64,000 nt of DNA, from contig DAIDMK010000006.1 of assembly GCA_027449025.1 (NCBI GenBank), forward strand, positions 27,950 to 91,949. The letters run 5' to 3'. The DNA comes from Lutibacter sp. Lineage in GTDB: Bacteria; Bacteroidota; Bacteroidia; Flavobacteriales; Flavobacteriaceae. Shown piece after piece: positions 16,111-24,580 of the stretch. The translations under genes were made by a program, and so were the position numbers. How positions within the stretch are numbered: position 1 is the stretch's first letter; the number at the start of each line of letters is the position of its first letter. The notes under the pieces are model-generated. The model searched no databases. It saw nothing but the letters and a program-made list of their open reading frames with translations, and was not told the origin of the DNA.

Positions 16111-17496
16111 TTATTTGTATTGCTTTATTATATCCTTTACTTTTTGCAGTTTATAAACTTCGGGAAATAGTTCCTTAATAATTGAATGGTATTCAAAATC
16201 AATGAACATTGCTGCTTTTAAATGCAAAGTTCCTTTTGGGTAATTTTTAAATTTAAAATACAAACTGGCGAGCCTGTATTCGATTTCCGCGAAATCTTCA
16301 AAATACAATTTTGCTTTCAATAAGTTTGCTAAAGCATCTTCATATTCCCCTAAAAAGCATAGCACATCGCTCAAGCCAACCCAAATCACCAAATCCAAAT
16401 CTTGCAATAAAATACATTGTTGAAATGCTATTACAGCTTCTTCAAAATAGTTGAGTTTTAAAGTGATTTCGGCATATTTCCGCCAATAAACCGAGTTTGA
16501 CTCATCAATTTCAATGGCTTTATTCAAATAAAATAGTGCTTTATCGTATTTTTTTCCTTTGATATGCAGATTGGCAATGGCAACCCAGCCTTTGTCCAAA
16601 AGCGGATCTTCCTGAACTGCTTTTTTAAAATATTTTAGGGCTAAGGTCGATTTTTTTAATTTTTCGTTACATTCTCCTATTCTAAAAAAAACGAATGAAG
16701 TTGGGTCATCTAGTTTAATGGTAATCTTATAATTTTCTATGGCTTCTTCAAAACGGCCCAATTCTTCCAAAGTTTTCGCTTTTTCAAGATAGGCGCCAAC
16801 AAAATATTCATCAATCAAAACGGCAAAATCGAAGGATCGTAATGCTTCACTATAATTTTCCAAAATAAAGTATTGTCGTCCCAATTGGTGCCAAGCAATT
16901 TCATTGTATGGATCTTTATTGATATAGTTGTTCAAATATTCGACGGCTTCAATGTGCTTATTTTGCATATCAAAGCAATAAATCACATTATAAAGTGCAG
17001 AATAATCTTCGACATCAGCTTCCAAACACTTTGAAAAATTAGAAAGTGCTTCATCAAAATCATCCAAATACAAATATTCCATCCCAAGCAAAGAATAAAT
17101 ATCAGCCTCGTCTTCCGTATAAGCCAAAGCAATTTTTAATAAAGAAATAGCCTTTAAATGATTGTCCCTTTTCGAAAAAATACTTGCCTGCTGTACATAA
17201 ATTTCGTCATTTGCAGGTTCTATGGCCTGCAACTCTTTTAATAATGCCGTAGCCTTTTGATATTCTTCGTCAAAAATCAACAATTCTGCCTGCAATAATT
17301 TTAACATGACAGAATTTGGGTGTTGCTTTAACCCTAAATTAATTGCTTTTTTAGCCAACGAATTTTTGCCGTAGTCTAAATAATAATGCACAATTTCCTC
17401 AAATTCAACAGAATCGAAAAAATAAACACTATTTGTTTTTAGCATTGATTCGAATTTAGAAAGCGGAATGTTATTATCTTTTGGAGTTAAAGCCAT
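16111..17496 (-). CDS. TPR-repeat protein, 461 aa
   Basis: There is no signal peptide, so the protein is probably cytoplasmic. From about residue 35 to 455 it is built of about eleven TPR units, recognised by repeated A-x-x-x-L---A--D patterns (DDFDEALSNFSKCLEADVEDY, GRFEEAIENYKITIKLD, KKYDKALFYLNKAIEIDES). Such proteins are scaffolds and the partner is not evident. It heads the minus-strand run containing DUF368, aroE and DUF349, an arrangement I recall in other Flavobacteriaceae. Confidence 0.85.
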   Translation of the reverse strand: MALTPKDNNIPLSKFESMLKTNSVYFFDSVEFEEIVHYYLDYGKNSLAKKAINLGLKQHPNSVMLKLLQAELLIFDEEYQKATALLKELQAIEPANDEIYVQQASIFSKRDNHLKAISLLKIALAYTEDEADIYSLLGMEYLYLDDFDEALSNFSKCLEADVEDYSALYNVIYCFDMQNKHIEAVEYLNNYINKDPYNEIAWHQLGRQYFILENYSEALRSFDFAVLIDEYFVGAYLEKAKTLEELGRFEEAIENYKITIKLDDPTSFVFFRIGECNEKLKKSTLALKYFKKAVQEDPLLDKGWVAIANLHIKGKKYDKALFYLNKAIEIDESNSVYWRKYAEITLKLNYFEEAVIAFQQCILLQDLDLVIWVGLSDVLCFLGEYEDALANLLKAKLYFEDFAEIEYRLASLYFKFKNYPKGTLHLKAAMFIDFEYHSIIKELFPEVYKLQKVKDIIKQYK

Positions 17497-17599
17497 AATA
17501 AAAGTTGCCTAATTAGTGCCACATTAAAATTACGGCAACAAAGTAAGTTATTAAAAATAACTTCTAAATGTTTTTAACAAATTAATTAACAAAATGCTT

Positions 17600-17607
17600 T
17601 ATATTTG
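17600..17607 (+). promoter_or_regulatory. -7 box TATATTTG of the pyrR operon
   Basis: This is an exact TAnnTTTG match, 25 bases before the pyrR ATG at 17633. It excludes the track start at 17594, which lies upstream of the box. Confidence 0.65.
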
Positions 17608-17611
17608 TATT

Positions 17612-17626
17612 CCAAACAATGTTTGG
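17612..17626 (+). promoter_or_regulatory. Palindrome CCAAAC-AAT-GTTTGG at the pyrR transcription start
   Basis: This perfect 6-bp inverted repeat with a 3-base loop lies 4 to 18 bases after the -7 box, so it is at or just after the predicted start of transcription. It could be a protein site or a small 5' hairpin in the leader of an operon whose first product, PyrR, is an RNA-binding regulator in other phyla. Neither role is proven. Confidence 0.35.
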
Positions 17627-17632
17627 TACATC

Positions 17633-18172
17633 ATGAGTAAAAAAATTCTGCTTAGCTCAAAAGAAATTCACATCATTTTACATCGATTGGCCTGTCAATT
17701 AATTGAGAATCATACCAATTTTGATAATACCGTGCTGATAGGAATTCAACCAAGAGGCACTTATTTGGCGGAACGTTTGGTTTCTGTTTTAGAAAATGAT
17801 TACCACATTCCAAATGTAAAATTGGGCTTGTTGGACATCACTTTTTATCGCGATGATTTTAGACGACGGGAAACCCCTTCGGAAGCAAATAAAACCAATA
17901 TCAACTTTATTGTGGAAGATAAGAAAGTAGTTTTTATTGATGATGTCCTTTTTTCAGGAAGAAGTATTCGTTCAGCACTAACCGCTATTCAATCGTTTGG
18001 AAGACCCTCAGAAATAGAGCTTTTGGTATTGATCGACAGAAGGTTTAGCCGTCATTTACCCATTCAGCCAAATTACAGAGGAAGTCAGGTCGATGTTTTT
18101 AACGAAGAAAAAGTAAGCGTACACTGGCAAGAAAAAGATGGTAAAGACGCCGTATATATTGTAAATAAATAA
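17633..18172 (+). CDS. pyrR: PyrR, uracil phosphoribosyltransferase / pyr operon regulator
   Basis: The protein has 179 residues from ATG 17633; the 13 extra residues in the track precede the promoter-supported start. It is a type I phosphoribosyltransferase with the PRPP loop VVFIDDVLFSGRSIRSAL, plus LIGIQPRGTYLAERL near the N-terminus and PIQPNYRGSQVDVF typical of PyrR. In Firmicutes it makes UMP from uracil and attenuates the pyr operon. In Bacteroidetes the regulatory part is less certain. It is 6 bp ahead of pyrB, so the pair forms a pyrimidine operon. Confidence 0.92.
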   Translation: MSKKILLSSKEIHIILHRLACQLIENHTNFDNTVLIGIQPRGTYLAERLVSVLENDYHIPNVKLGLLDITFYRDDFRRRETPSEANKTNINFIVEDKKVVFIDDVLFSGRSIRSALTAIQSFGRPSEIELLVLIDRRFSRHLPIQPNYRGSQVDVFNEEKVSVHWQEKDGKDAVYIVNK

Positions 18173-18178
18173 TTAACT

Positions 18179-19114
18179 ATGAGTCAGTTAAGCGTAGAGC
18201 ACCTTTTAGGAATAAAACATATAAATAAGGCTGATATTGATTTGATTTTTAAAACAGCCGACCATTTTAAAGAAGTGATTAACAGGCCCATAAAAAAAGT
18301 GCCTTCGCTTCGCGACATTACCATTGCCAATCTGTTTTTTGAAAACAGCACCCGAACAAGACTTTCCTTTGAACTGGCAGAAAAAAGACTTTCTGCAGAT
18401 GTCGTTAATTTTTCGGCAGGCCAGTCTTCCGTCACAAAAGGAGAAACCCTCATTGATACCGCCAACAATATTTTATCTATGAAAGTTGATATTATTGTTA
18501 TGCGGCATCCAGCCGTTGGTGCCTGCGATTTTTTATCGCAGCACGTAAACGCAAAAATAGTAAACGCCGGTGACGGCACGCACGAACATCCAACACAAGC
18601 ATTGCTAGACTCATTTTCAATTCGTGAAAAACTAGGAAATGTTGAAGGTAAAAAAATTGTGATTGTGGGCGATGTTTTGCATTCCCGCGTAGCGCTTTCA
18701 AATATTTACGCCTTAAAGCTTCAAGGTGCCGAAGTAAAAGTTTGCGGACCTAAAACCCTTATTCCCAAATACATTGAAAGTTTGGGCGTTGGCGTTGAAT
18801 TCGACATTAAAAAAGCGTTGGAATGGTGTGATGTTGCCAATGTGTTGCGTGTACAAAATGAACGTATGGAAATTAACTATTTCCCTTCAACCAGAGAATA
18901 TTCACAACTATTCGGCATTAATAAACAACTATTAGACTCCTTGAGTAAGAAAATTTTAATTATGCATCCTGGACCTATAAACCGAGGTGTTGAACTTACA
19001 AGTGATGTTGCCGACTCCGTTGACCAGTCCATTATCCTAAATCAGGTAGAAAATGGTGTGGCCATACGTATGGCAGTCATTTATTTATTGGCACAACAAA
19101 TTGAACGAAATTAA
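18179..19114 (+). CDS. pyrB: Aspartate carbamoyltransferase catalytic subunit
   Basis: The 311-residue enzyme joins carbamoyl phosphate and aspartate, the committed step of pyrimidine synthesis. The carbamoyl-phosphate motif FFENSTRTRLSFELAEKRL is near residue 50, followed by VIVMRHPAVGA, HEHPTQALLDSFSI, KIVIVGDVLHSRVALSN, the NVLRVQNERM segment and IMHPGPINRGVEL near the C-terminus. All are complete. No regulatory PyrI subunit follows. It shares an operon with pyrR and the three downstream genes (gaps of 2 to 17 bp). Confidence 0.96.
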   Translation: MSQLSVEHLLGIKHINKADIDLIFKTADHFKEVINRPIKKVPSLRDITIANLFFENSTRTRLSFELAEKRLSADVVNFSAGQSSVTKGETLIDTANNILSMKVDIIVMRHPAVGACDFLSQHVNAKIVNAGDGTHEHPTQALLDSFSIREKLGNVEGKKIVIVGDVLHSRVALSNIYALKLQGAEVKVCGPKTLIPKYIESLGVGVEFDIKKALEWCDVANVLRVQNERMEINYFPSTREYSQLFGINKQLLDSLSKKILIMHPGPINRGVELTSDVADSVDQSIILNQVENGVAIRMAVIYLLAQQIERN

Positions 19115-19116
19115 TT

Positions 19117-19449
19117 ATGATTGTCTCTAAAACTAAAACATACACACATATAAAACCAACTAAAATTTCAGTGGCTCAGTTATTTACAGCATTGAAAGAA
19201 CGCCATAAAGAATTTAAAGGGCAACACCTTATTATCGATCTTTCTGACAAAATTAACATAGAAATTAAAGAAATTTTATTATTTTTGAAATTGAGTGTGC
19301 AATATAGAAAAAATGGTACAAGTTTTGTACTTATTTGTAAAGGTACATCAATTGATGATTTACCAGACGAATTAAATGTTGTTCCAACATTTAACGAAGC
19401 ACTAGACATCCTTGAAATGGATGCCATTGAACGAGATTTAGGATTTTAA
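19117..19449 (+). CDS. STAS-like small protein of the pyrB-rnz operon
   Basis: The 110-residue soluble protein has an alternating beta/alpha pattern: KISVAQLFTALKERHKEF, KGQHLIIDLSD, EIKEILLFLKLSVQYRKNGTSFVLICKG, LPDELNVVPTFNEALDILEMDAIERDLGF. This resembles a STAS domain. In flavobacterial genomes proteins at this position have been labelled ribonuclease Z, apparently because of the neighbour, yet no metallo-beta-lactamase motif is present here. It follows pyrB by 2 bp. A regulatory role is inferred only. Confidence 0.7.
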   Translation: MIVSKTKTYTHIKPTKISVAQLFTALKERHKEFKGQHLIIDLSDKINIEIKEILLFLKLSVQYRKNGTSFVLICKGTSIDDLPDELNVVPTFNEALDILEMDAIERDLGF

Positions 19450-19466
19450 AACCAATTGGCTTATTG

Positions 19467-19820
19467 ATGAAAAAACTACTTTTAATTACTTTTTTACTGT
19501 TTTTCTCATTTACTTTTGGGCAACAATCCGAGAAAAATAATGTGGTTCAAAATATTCCGCAAGTAACAATTCTATCCGTTTCTGCCTACCCAAATCCGTT
19601 TATTTCAGATACCAACATTAATTTTAGGTCTGTAAAAGCACAAACCATTATGTTTACGGTAAAAAATTTGTTGGGAACAACGGTTTATGAAGAGCAAATT
19701 AATGCCTCTTTAGGAAATAACACTATTACTTTCAACCGAAATAGTTTAACAAAAGGCATGTATATTTACTCATTGCAATCCGATGTTGAGATTATCTCCA
19801 AAAGATTGATTATTAAATGA
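19467..19820 (+). CDS. Stand-alone T9SS type A sorting-domain protein, 117 aa
   Basis: The track begins at a TTG (19464), and the ATG at 19467 is the better start. Residues 1-19 are a signal peptide (FLLFFSFTFG-QQ). After a spacer of about 20 residues, the rest is one C-terminal sorting domain: VSAYPNPFISDTNINF, VKNLLGTTVYEEQI, LTKGMYIYSLQ and the end KRLIIK. Such domains normally sit at the end of large secreted proteins and direct export through the type IX system. Here there is no cargo. Its stop overlaps the rnz start (ATGA). Confidence 0.85.
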   Translation: MKKLLLITFLLFFSFTFGQQSEKNNVVQNIPQVTILSVSAYPNPFISDTNINFRSVKAQTIMFTVKNLLGTTVYEEQINASLGNNTITFNRNSLTKGMYIYSLQSDVEIISKRLIIK

Positions 19821-20734
19821 GTTTGAAACTCACTATCTTAGGTTGCCATTCTGCAACACCTCGCGTAAATGCACATCCGACTGCACAATTTTTAGAAATC
19901 AAAAATCATCATTTTTTAATTGACTGCGGTGAAGGAACTCAAGTGCAATTGCGCAAATACGGTGTTAAATTCTCCAAAATTAAACACATTTTCATTTCTC
20001 ATTTACACGGAGATCACTTTTACGGATTGGTTGGATTAATTTCAACCTTCAGACTACTGAACCGTGAAGCTGAATTGCATATTTACGGACCAAAAGGGCT
20101 GAAAGAAATTATTACCTTACAATTAAAACTCTCCAATTCCTGGACGCAATATCCTTTACTTTTTCACGAGCTAAACGCAACTAAAAGCGAGCTTATCTTT
20201 GAAGACAACATGATTGAAGTACACACCATTCCTTTGGATCACCGTATTTACACAAACGGTTTTTTATTCAAGGAGAAATTAGGGGAACGCAAATTAAATA
20301 CGAATGCCATTGCAAAATATAAAGAAATTGAAATTTGCGATTTTCAAAATTTAAAAAATGGCCGAGATTTCATCTTAAAGAACGGTACAATCATAAAAAA
20401 CGAAATGCTCACCCTTAATCCCCCTTTGCCTTTAACCTATGCCTTTTGCAGTGATACCGCTTATTTTCCTGAAATTGTGCCTTTGATAAAAAACGTCACC
20501 TGTTTGTATCATGAAGCTACTTTTTTGAAAGACAAAGAAGCACTTGCCACCACAACCCAACATGCAACCGCAGCGCAAGCAGCTAAAATAGCACAACTGG
20601 CAAATGTAAACCAATTAATTATTGGTCATTATAGTGGTCGTTACAAAAACAAAGAGGACTTCAAAATTGAAGCTCAGGAATTTTTTGAAAATACCCATTT
20701 GGCAGTGGAAGGAGAAATTTTTGAGTTATCTTAA
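19817..20734 (+). CDS. rnz: Ribonuclease Z
   Basis: The 305-residue metallo-beta-lactamase-fold endonuclease processes tRNA 3' ends. It has the N-terminal LGCHSATPRVNAHPTAQFLE, the zinc motif SHLHGDHFYGLVGL, the IPLDHRIYTNGFLF segment, AFCSDTAYFP and the C-terminal IIGHYSGRY (the last His and the R-Y motif). Its length is typical of the short bacterial form. It is coupled by ATGA to the sorting-domain protein and is the last gene of the pyrR operon as drawn. Confidence 0.95.
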   Translation: MSLKLTILGCHSATPRVNAHPTAQFLEIKNHHFLIDCGEGTQVQLRKYGVKFSKIKHIFISHLHGDHFYGLVGLISTFRLLNREAELHIYGPKGLKEIITLQLKLSNSWTQYPLLFHELNATKSELIFEDNMIEVHTIPLDHRIYTNGFLFKEKLGERKLNTNAIAKYKEIEICDFQNLKNGRDFILKNGTIIKNEMLTLNPPLPLTYAFCSDTAYFPEIVPLIKNVTCLYHEATFLKDKEALATTTQHATAAQAAKIAQLANVNQLIIGHYSGRYKNKEDFKIEAQEFFENTHLAVEGEIFELS

Positions 20735-20850
20735 TCATCATTAAGCGCACTTTTCATAAATAAAGACTGTTGCAAGTGAATTTTTCAAAAAAAATAAAAA
20801 TATAGTATTAACTATTTGGATATGAGAACATTAAATTGCATTTTTAATTT

Positions 20851-21074
20851 GTGAGCCTCGTAAAAAACCTAACTTTATCAGATATCATTTATGATTTAGG
20901 TACACGAAAGATTAAAACGGTATTTTTCAACCAAATTAACACACTTCTAGACTGGGATAAAATAAGCCGTATAATAATCAATCACTACACAAAAGGAATA
21001 GTACAACTAGAATCCCTAGCTATGATGGACTTCTATTATTCAAAATGCGTTTATTTCAAATCTTGTACGGAAAC
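20851..21074 (+). pseudogene. IS5-type transposase N-terminal remnant with frameshift
   Basis: Frame 1 from GTG 20851 reads DLGTRKIKTVFFNQINTLL and IINHYTKG, typical of the N-terminus of Bacteroidetes IS5-family transposases. At about 20998 the match moves to another frame, which reads STTRIPSYDGLLLFKMRLFQ and LYG (the expected family pattern is G--ATGRP-YDGLLLFKM-LLQTWYGLSD). Similarity ends at about 21070 and the catalytic domain is missing. It is a dead fragment and not the 77-residue gene of the track. Confidence 0.8.
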
Positions 21075-21190
21075 ACCAAATTGAATAATAAAACACCAAT
21101 ATTTGGGATTGATTAATTACAAAAAAACGAATGACTTTATTCAATTGTAAAATTAAGGGCTATTTAACTTTAGGCACCAATCCTGTAAAA

Positions 21191-21553
21191 TTAAATTGAC
21201 TTGATTAAAAGTTCTGCTGTTGCTGGGTTTGTAGCCAATGGCACATCATGAACGTCACACAAACGCATTAACATGGCAATATCTGGTTCATGTGGATGCA
21301 TCCCCAAAGGATCCCTAAAAAAGAAAACCATATCTGTTTTTCCTTCCGCAACACGTGCCGCAATTTGTGCATCACCACCATAGGGACCAGATAAAAATTT
21401 CACCACTTCAAATCCTGCTTTTTCTGCATTTTTACCAGTAGTTCCTGTGGCAATCAGGGTAATTTTTTTGGAGATGATGAATGCTTTGAAATCCATTAAA
21501 AACTGAATCATTTCAGCTTTTTTCCCATCATGGGCTATGATTGCTATTTCCAT
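21191..21553 (-). CDS. mgsA: Methylglyoxal synthase
   Basis: The 120-residue enzyme converts dihydroxyacetone phosphate to methylglyoxal and phosphate, a bypass of lower glycolysis. Motifs are IIAHDGKKAEMIQFL, LIATGTTGK (phosphate site), FLSGPYGGDAQIAARVAEGKTD with the catalytic Asp, and FFRDPLGMHPHEPDIAMLMRLCDVHDVPLATNPATAE. All are intact. It is 28 bp downstream of gapA in a pfkA-gapA-mgsA set. Confidence 0.96.
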   Translation of the reverse strand: MEIAIIAHDGKKAEMIQFLMDFKAFIISKKITLIATGTTGKNAEKAGFEVVKFLSGPYGGDAQIAARVAEGKTDMVFFFRDPLGMHPHEPDIAMLMRLCDVHDVPLATNPATAELLIKSI

Positions 21554-21581
21554 ATTTTAGTATTGAGAAGTACGTATTTTA

Positions 21582-22577
21582 TTATTCAAGTGACGAAGCA
21601 TATTCTATTAGTTCAACAATTTTGGTGGCGTAACCAAATTCATTGTCATACCATGAAATAATTTTATAAAAATTAGGATTCAGTTCGAATCCGGCTCCTG
21701 CATCAAAAACTGATGTTCTTGGCTCAGAAACAAAGTCTTGTGAAACCACTCCTTCTTCTGTGTATCCTAAAATTCCCTTAAACTCATTTTTGGATGCATT
21801 TTCCATCACCTCTTTAATTTCCTGATAAGATGTAGATTTTTGCAACCGAACCGTTAAATCCACCAAAGAAACATCTGCAATGGGAACCCTTATGGCCATC
21901 GCCAACAATTTCCCCTGCAATTCAGGCATAATATTGGTTACCGCTATTGCCGCATTTGTAGTAGTTGGAATCATATTGTTTAAAGCAGCCCTTCCTCTAC
22001 GCCATTGTTTTTCTGGACCATCAACTGTTTTTTGACTGGCCGTTACCGCATGAACAGTGGTTACAACCCCCTCAATAATTCCAAAATTTTCATGCAATAT
22101 TTTGGCAATGGGCGCCAAACAGTTTGTGGTGCAAGAAGCATTTGAAAAAATAAGGTCATCTTTGGAAAGTTTTTTATGGTTAACGCCCATTACAAACATG
22201 GGAGCATCATTTGACGGTGCTGAAATCACCACTTTTTTAGCGCCGCCTTTTAAGTGTAATTCCGCTTTATTCTTATCTGTAAATAATCCTGTTGCTTCAA
22301 TTACATAATCTACGCCAACTTTTCCCCAATCTATAGCTTCAGGATTTCTTTCTCCTGTTACTCGTATGGGATTCCCGTTTACAATCAACTGCTTGTCTTT
22401 TACCTCAATGGTTCCATTAAAACGTCCGTGAACCGAATCAAATTTCAACAAATACGCCAAGTGATCAATATCAAGCAAATCATTTATGGCAACAACTTTT
22501 ATATTTTTTTTGTTAATGGCTGTTCTAAAAGCCAGACGACCAATTCTTCCGAAGCCGTTTATTCCTATTTTAATCAT
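21582..22577 (-). CDS. gapA: Type I glyceraldehyde-3-phosphate dehydrogenase
   Basis: The 331-residue enzyme oxidises glyceraldehyde 3-phosphate to 1,3-bisphosphoglycerate. It has the NAD loop INGFGRIGRLAFR, the active site SNASCTTNCLAPIAK, VHAVTASQKTVDGP, and the C-terminal WYDNEFGYATKIVELI. Asp33-type residues (INDLLDIDHLAYLLKFDS) favour NAD. A -7 box TAAATTTG lies 25 bp upstream, so it may be transcribed apart from pfkA as well as with it. Confidence 0.96.
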   Translation of the reverse strand: MIKIGINGFGRIGRLAFRTAINKKNIKVVAINDLLDIDHLAYLLKFDSVHGRFNGTIEVKDKQLIVNGNPIRVTGERNPEAIDWGKVGVDYVIEATGLFTDKNKAELHLKGGAKKVVISAPSNDAPMFVMGVNHKKLSKDDLIFSNASCTTNCLAPIAKILHENFGIIEGVVTTVHAVTASQKTVDGPEKQWRRGRAALNNMIPTTTNAAIAVTNIMPELQGKLLAMAIRVPIADVSLVDLTVRLQKSTSYQEIKEVMENASKNEFKGILGYTEEGVVSQDFVSEPRTSVFDAGAGFELNPNFYKIISWYDNEFGYATKIVELIEYASSLE

Positions 22578-22601
22578 TCATTTTAAATTGCTGTTAATCT
22601 T

Positions 22602-22609
22602 CAAATTTA
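22602..22609 (-). promoter_or_regulatory. -7 box TAAATTTG of gapA
   Basis: This exact TAnnTTTG match on the minus strand lies 24 bases before the gapA ATG, in the gap between pfkA and gapA. Confidence 0.6.
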
Positions 22610-22625
22610 GTCAGGTTATTTTTCC

Positions 22626-23612
22626 TTAAATGGACATAATATCACTGACGCGCAATAATTCCTTGTCTATTTCATGGCGCCCTTTCACGGCATCTTTTAA
22701 TTCAACGGCTTCTATTTCATTATTGACCATTCCCACCATTAAATTGGTTTTGCCGTCCAATAATAATTCAACCGCTTTTACGCCTAATCTACTAGCCAAT
22801 ACACGGTCAAAACAGCTAGGGCTACCTCCTCTTTGCATATGTCCCAATACAGAAACCCTCACCTCGTATTGTGGTAAATTTTGTTCCACATAATCGGCCA
22901 ATTCAAATACATTTTTTCCAATTTTATCACCTTCAGCAACCACAACGATACTCGATGATTTCCCTGAACGTTTGCTTCGTTTTAAAGATTCCAATAAGCG
23001 ATCTAAGCCTAAATTTTCTTCCGGAATTAAAATTTCTTCTGCTCCTGCTCCAACACCTGCATTTAATGCTATAAAACCTGCATCACGCCCCATAACCTCC
23101 ACAAAAAACAACCGATTGTGTGAACTCGCCGTGTCTCTAATTTTATCAATTACTTGGACAATAGTGTTTAAAGCCGTGTCATAGCCAATGGTATAATTTG
23201 TTCCAAAAATATCATTGTCAATAGTTCCGGGGATGCCAATGCAAGGAAAATTGAATTCCTTATTAAAAACAAGACCTCCGTTAAATGTTCCGTCGCCACC
23301 GATTAAAATCAAACCGTCTATTTCAGCATTTTTAAGTTGGTTGTATGCTTTTTGCCTTCCTTCCTTGGTTCTAAATTCCTTCGAACGGTCAGTTTTTAAT
23401 ATGGTTCCTCCTCGGTTTATGATATTGCTTACATGACGCGCAGAAAGCGGTTCAAAATCACCTTCAATCATTCCTTGATAACCTCTATAAATACCAACGC
23501 ACTCAACTTTATAGTAAGTGCAAGCACGCACTACAGCCCTAATTGCAGCATTCATTCCTGGTGCATCACCACCAGAAGTTATTAATCCTATTTTTTTTAT
23601 TTTGTTTCCCAT
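22626..23612 (-). CDS. pfkA: ATP-dependent 6-phosphofructokinase
   Basis: The 328-residue enzyme phosphorylates fructose 6-phosphate. Motifs are GLITSGGDAPGMNAAIRA, GTILKTDRSKEF, LILIGGDGTFNGG (ATP site, with Gly-Asp-Gly favouring ATP), GIPGTIDNDIFGTNYTIG with the catalytic TIDND, EVMGRDAGFIAL and VLGHMQRGGSPSCFDR. The product feeds gapA and mgsA next door. A -7 box (TAATTTTG) lies ten bases before the start, so the leader would be only a few bases long. Confidence 0.96.
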   Translation of the reverse strand: MGNKIKKIGLITSGGDAPGMNAAIRAVVRACTYYKVECVGIYRGYQGMIEGDFEPLSARHVSNIINRGGTILKTDRSKEFRTKEGRQKAYNQLKNAEIDGLILIGGDGTFNGGLVFNKEFNFPCIGIPGTIDNDIFGTNYTIGYDTALNTIVQVIDKIRDTASSHNRLFFVEVMGRDAGFIALNAGVGAGAEEILIPEENLGLDRLLESLKRSKRSGKSSSIVVVAEGDKIGKNVFELADYVEQNLPQYEVRVSVLGHMQRGGSPSCFDRVLASRLGVKAVELLLDGKTNLMVGMVNNEIEAVELKDAVKGRHEIDKELLRVSDIMSI

Positions 23613-23622
23613 AAATGAATGA

Positions 23623-23630
23623 CAAAATTA
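23623..23630 (-). promoter_or_regulatory. -7 box TAATTTTG of pfkA
   Basis: This is an exact TAnnTTTG match on the minus strand, ten bases before the pfkA ATG. Confidence 0.5.
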
Positions 23631-23677
23631 TAATTTATTTTAATTAAAAATCGATTTCCGTTGTTCTTTATGACTAT

Positions 23678-24580
23678 CTACCATAAATTGATTGGATAAA
23701 CTCCCTTATCTTTTAACTTTTGAATTTCTGAAGTCACGTATTCCTTATCTTGTTTGTAGGTAACACCGAACCAGCTGGCATCTGACTTTAACACTTTCAT
23801 TGTTGCCAATTTATTGACGATAATATGGTTGATGACCAATGGAATAAAAAATTCCGCTTTTAGTTCTTTATAATTTTTTGAAAGAAATTCCTCAAATAAA
23901 GATTCAGACAATTCAAAGTATTTTGGGGTAAATCCAAAAAGGTTCATAGAGACAATAGTTTCCTCAGAAATTGGAATTAAAGCGCCATTTTCATCCTTAT
24001 ACTTCAATTCTCCATTTACTTTTTCAATATGTGTTCTTTCGGTTACGCCAGTTAAAAAATCATTTTTGTCCACGCTGCATTCGCCTCTTGAAACAGATCC
24101 ATATTGAGAGATCGTATTTTTTATCACATAACCCATCATATTAAAATCGGTAGATTCCTTATTAATCTTTTTCAAAGAATCCGCTTCCACTTTAAAAGCC
24201 TCGGCGCCATAAAAATCATCGGCATTGATTACTGCAAAATTTTCTTTCACAACATTTTTCGCCATCAACAAAGCGTGACCGGTTCCCCAAGGTTTTTCGC
24301 GATTGTTGTCTCTATATTTTTCGGGAATATTTTCCAATTCCTGAAAAACATATTCCACTTCAATTTTTCCAGCCAATTTTTCATCAAAAAATGCTTTAAA
24401 ATCGGCTTCAATATTTTTCCTGATGATAAAAACAACTTTGCCAAATCCTGCGCGAATCGCATCATATATTGAAAAATCTAAAATGGTATCACCCTGTTCT
24501 GAAAAAGTGTCCAATTGTTTTAATCCCCCGTAACGGCTTCCTACTCCAGCAGCTAAAATTACCAATGTTGGTTTATTCAT
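23678..24580 (-). CDS. Sugar-phosphate nucleotidyltransferase family protein
   Basis: The 300-residue protein has the GT-A-type NTP-transferase core: LVILAAGVGSRYGGLKQLD (nucleotide loop), GTGHALLMAKNVV, and FAVINADDFYGAEAF, where Asp pairs bind metal. It probably activates a sugar phosphate to an NDP-sugar, but the sugar and base are unknown. Its start overlaps the last codons of tamB by 8 bp, so the two may be co-expressed, and a role in envelope glycan supply is a reasonable inference. About 60 bp separate it from pfkA. Confidence 0.82.
   Translation of the reverse strand: MNKPTLVILAAGVGSRYGGLKQLDTFSEQGDTILDFSIYDAIRAGFGKVVFIIRKNIEADFKAFFDEKLAGKIEVEYVFQELENIPEKYRDNNREKPWGTGHALLMAKNVVKENFAVINADDFYGAEAFKVEADSLKKINKESTDFNMMGYVIKNTISQYGSVSRGECSVDKNDFLTGVTERTHIEKVNGELKYKDENGALIPISEETIVSMNLFGFTPKYFELSESLFEEFLSKNYKELKAEFFIPLVINHIIVNKLATMKVLKSDASWFGVTYKQDKEYVTSEIQKLKDKGVYPINLW

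Noticed and set aside
17594-17632. Upstream pyrR start from the ORF track
   Set aside because: It precedes the -7 box, and the added residues do not belong to the family.
20851-21084. 77-residue ORF as a real gene
   Set aside because: Its C-terminal third is out of frame with the IS5 match, which continues in another frame, so it is a remnant.
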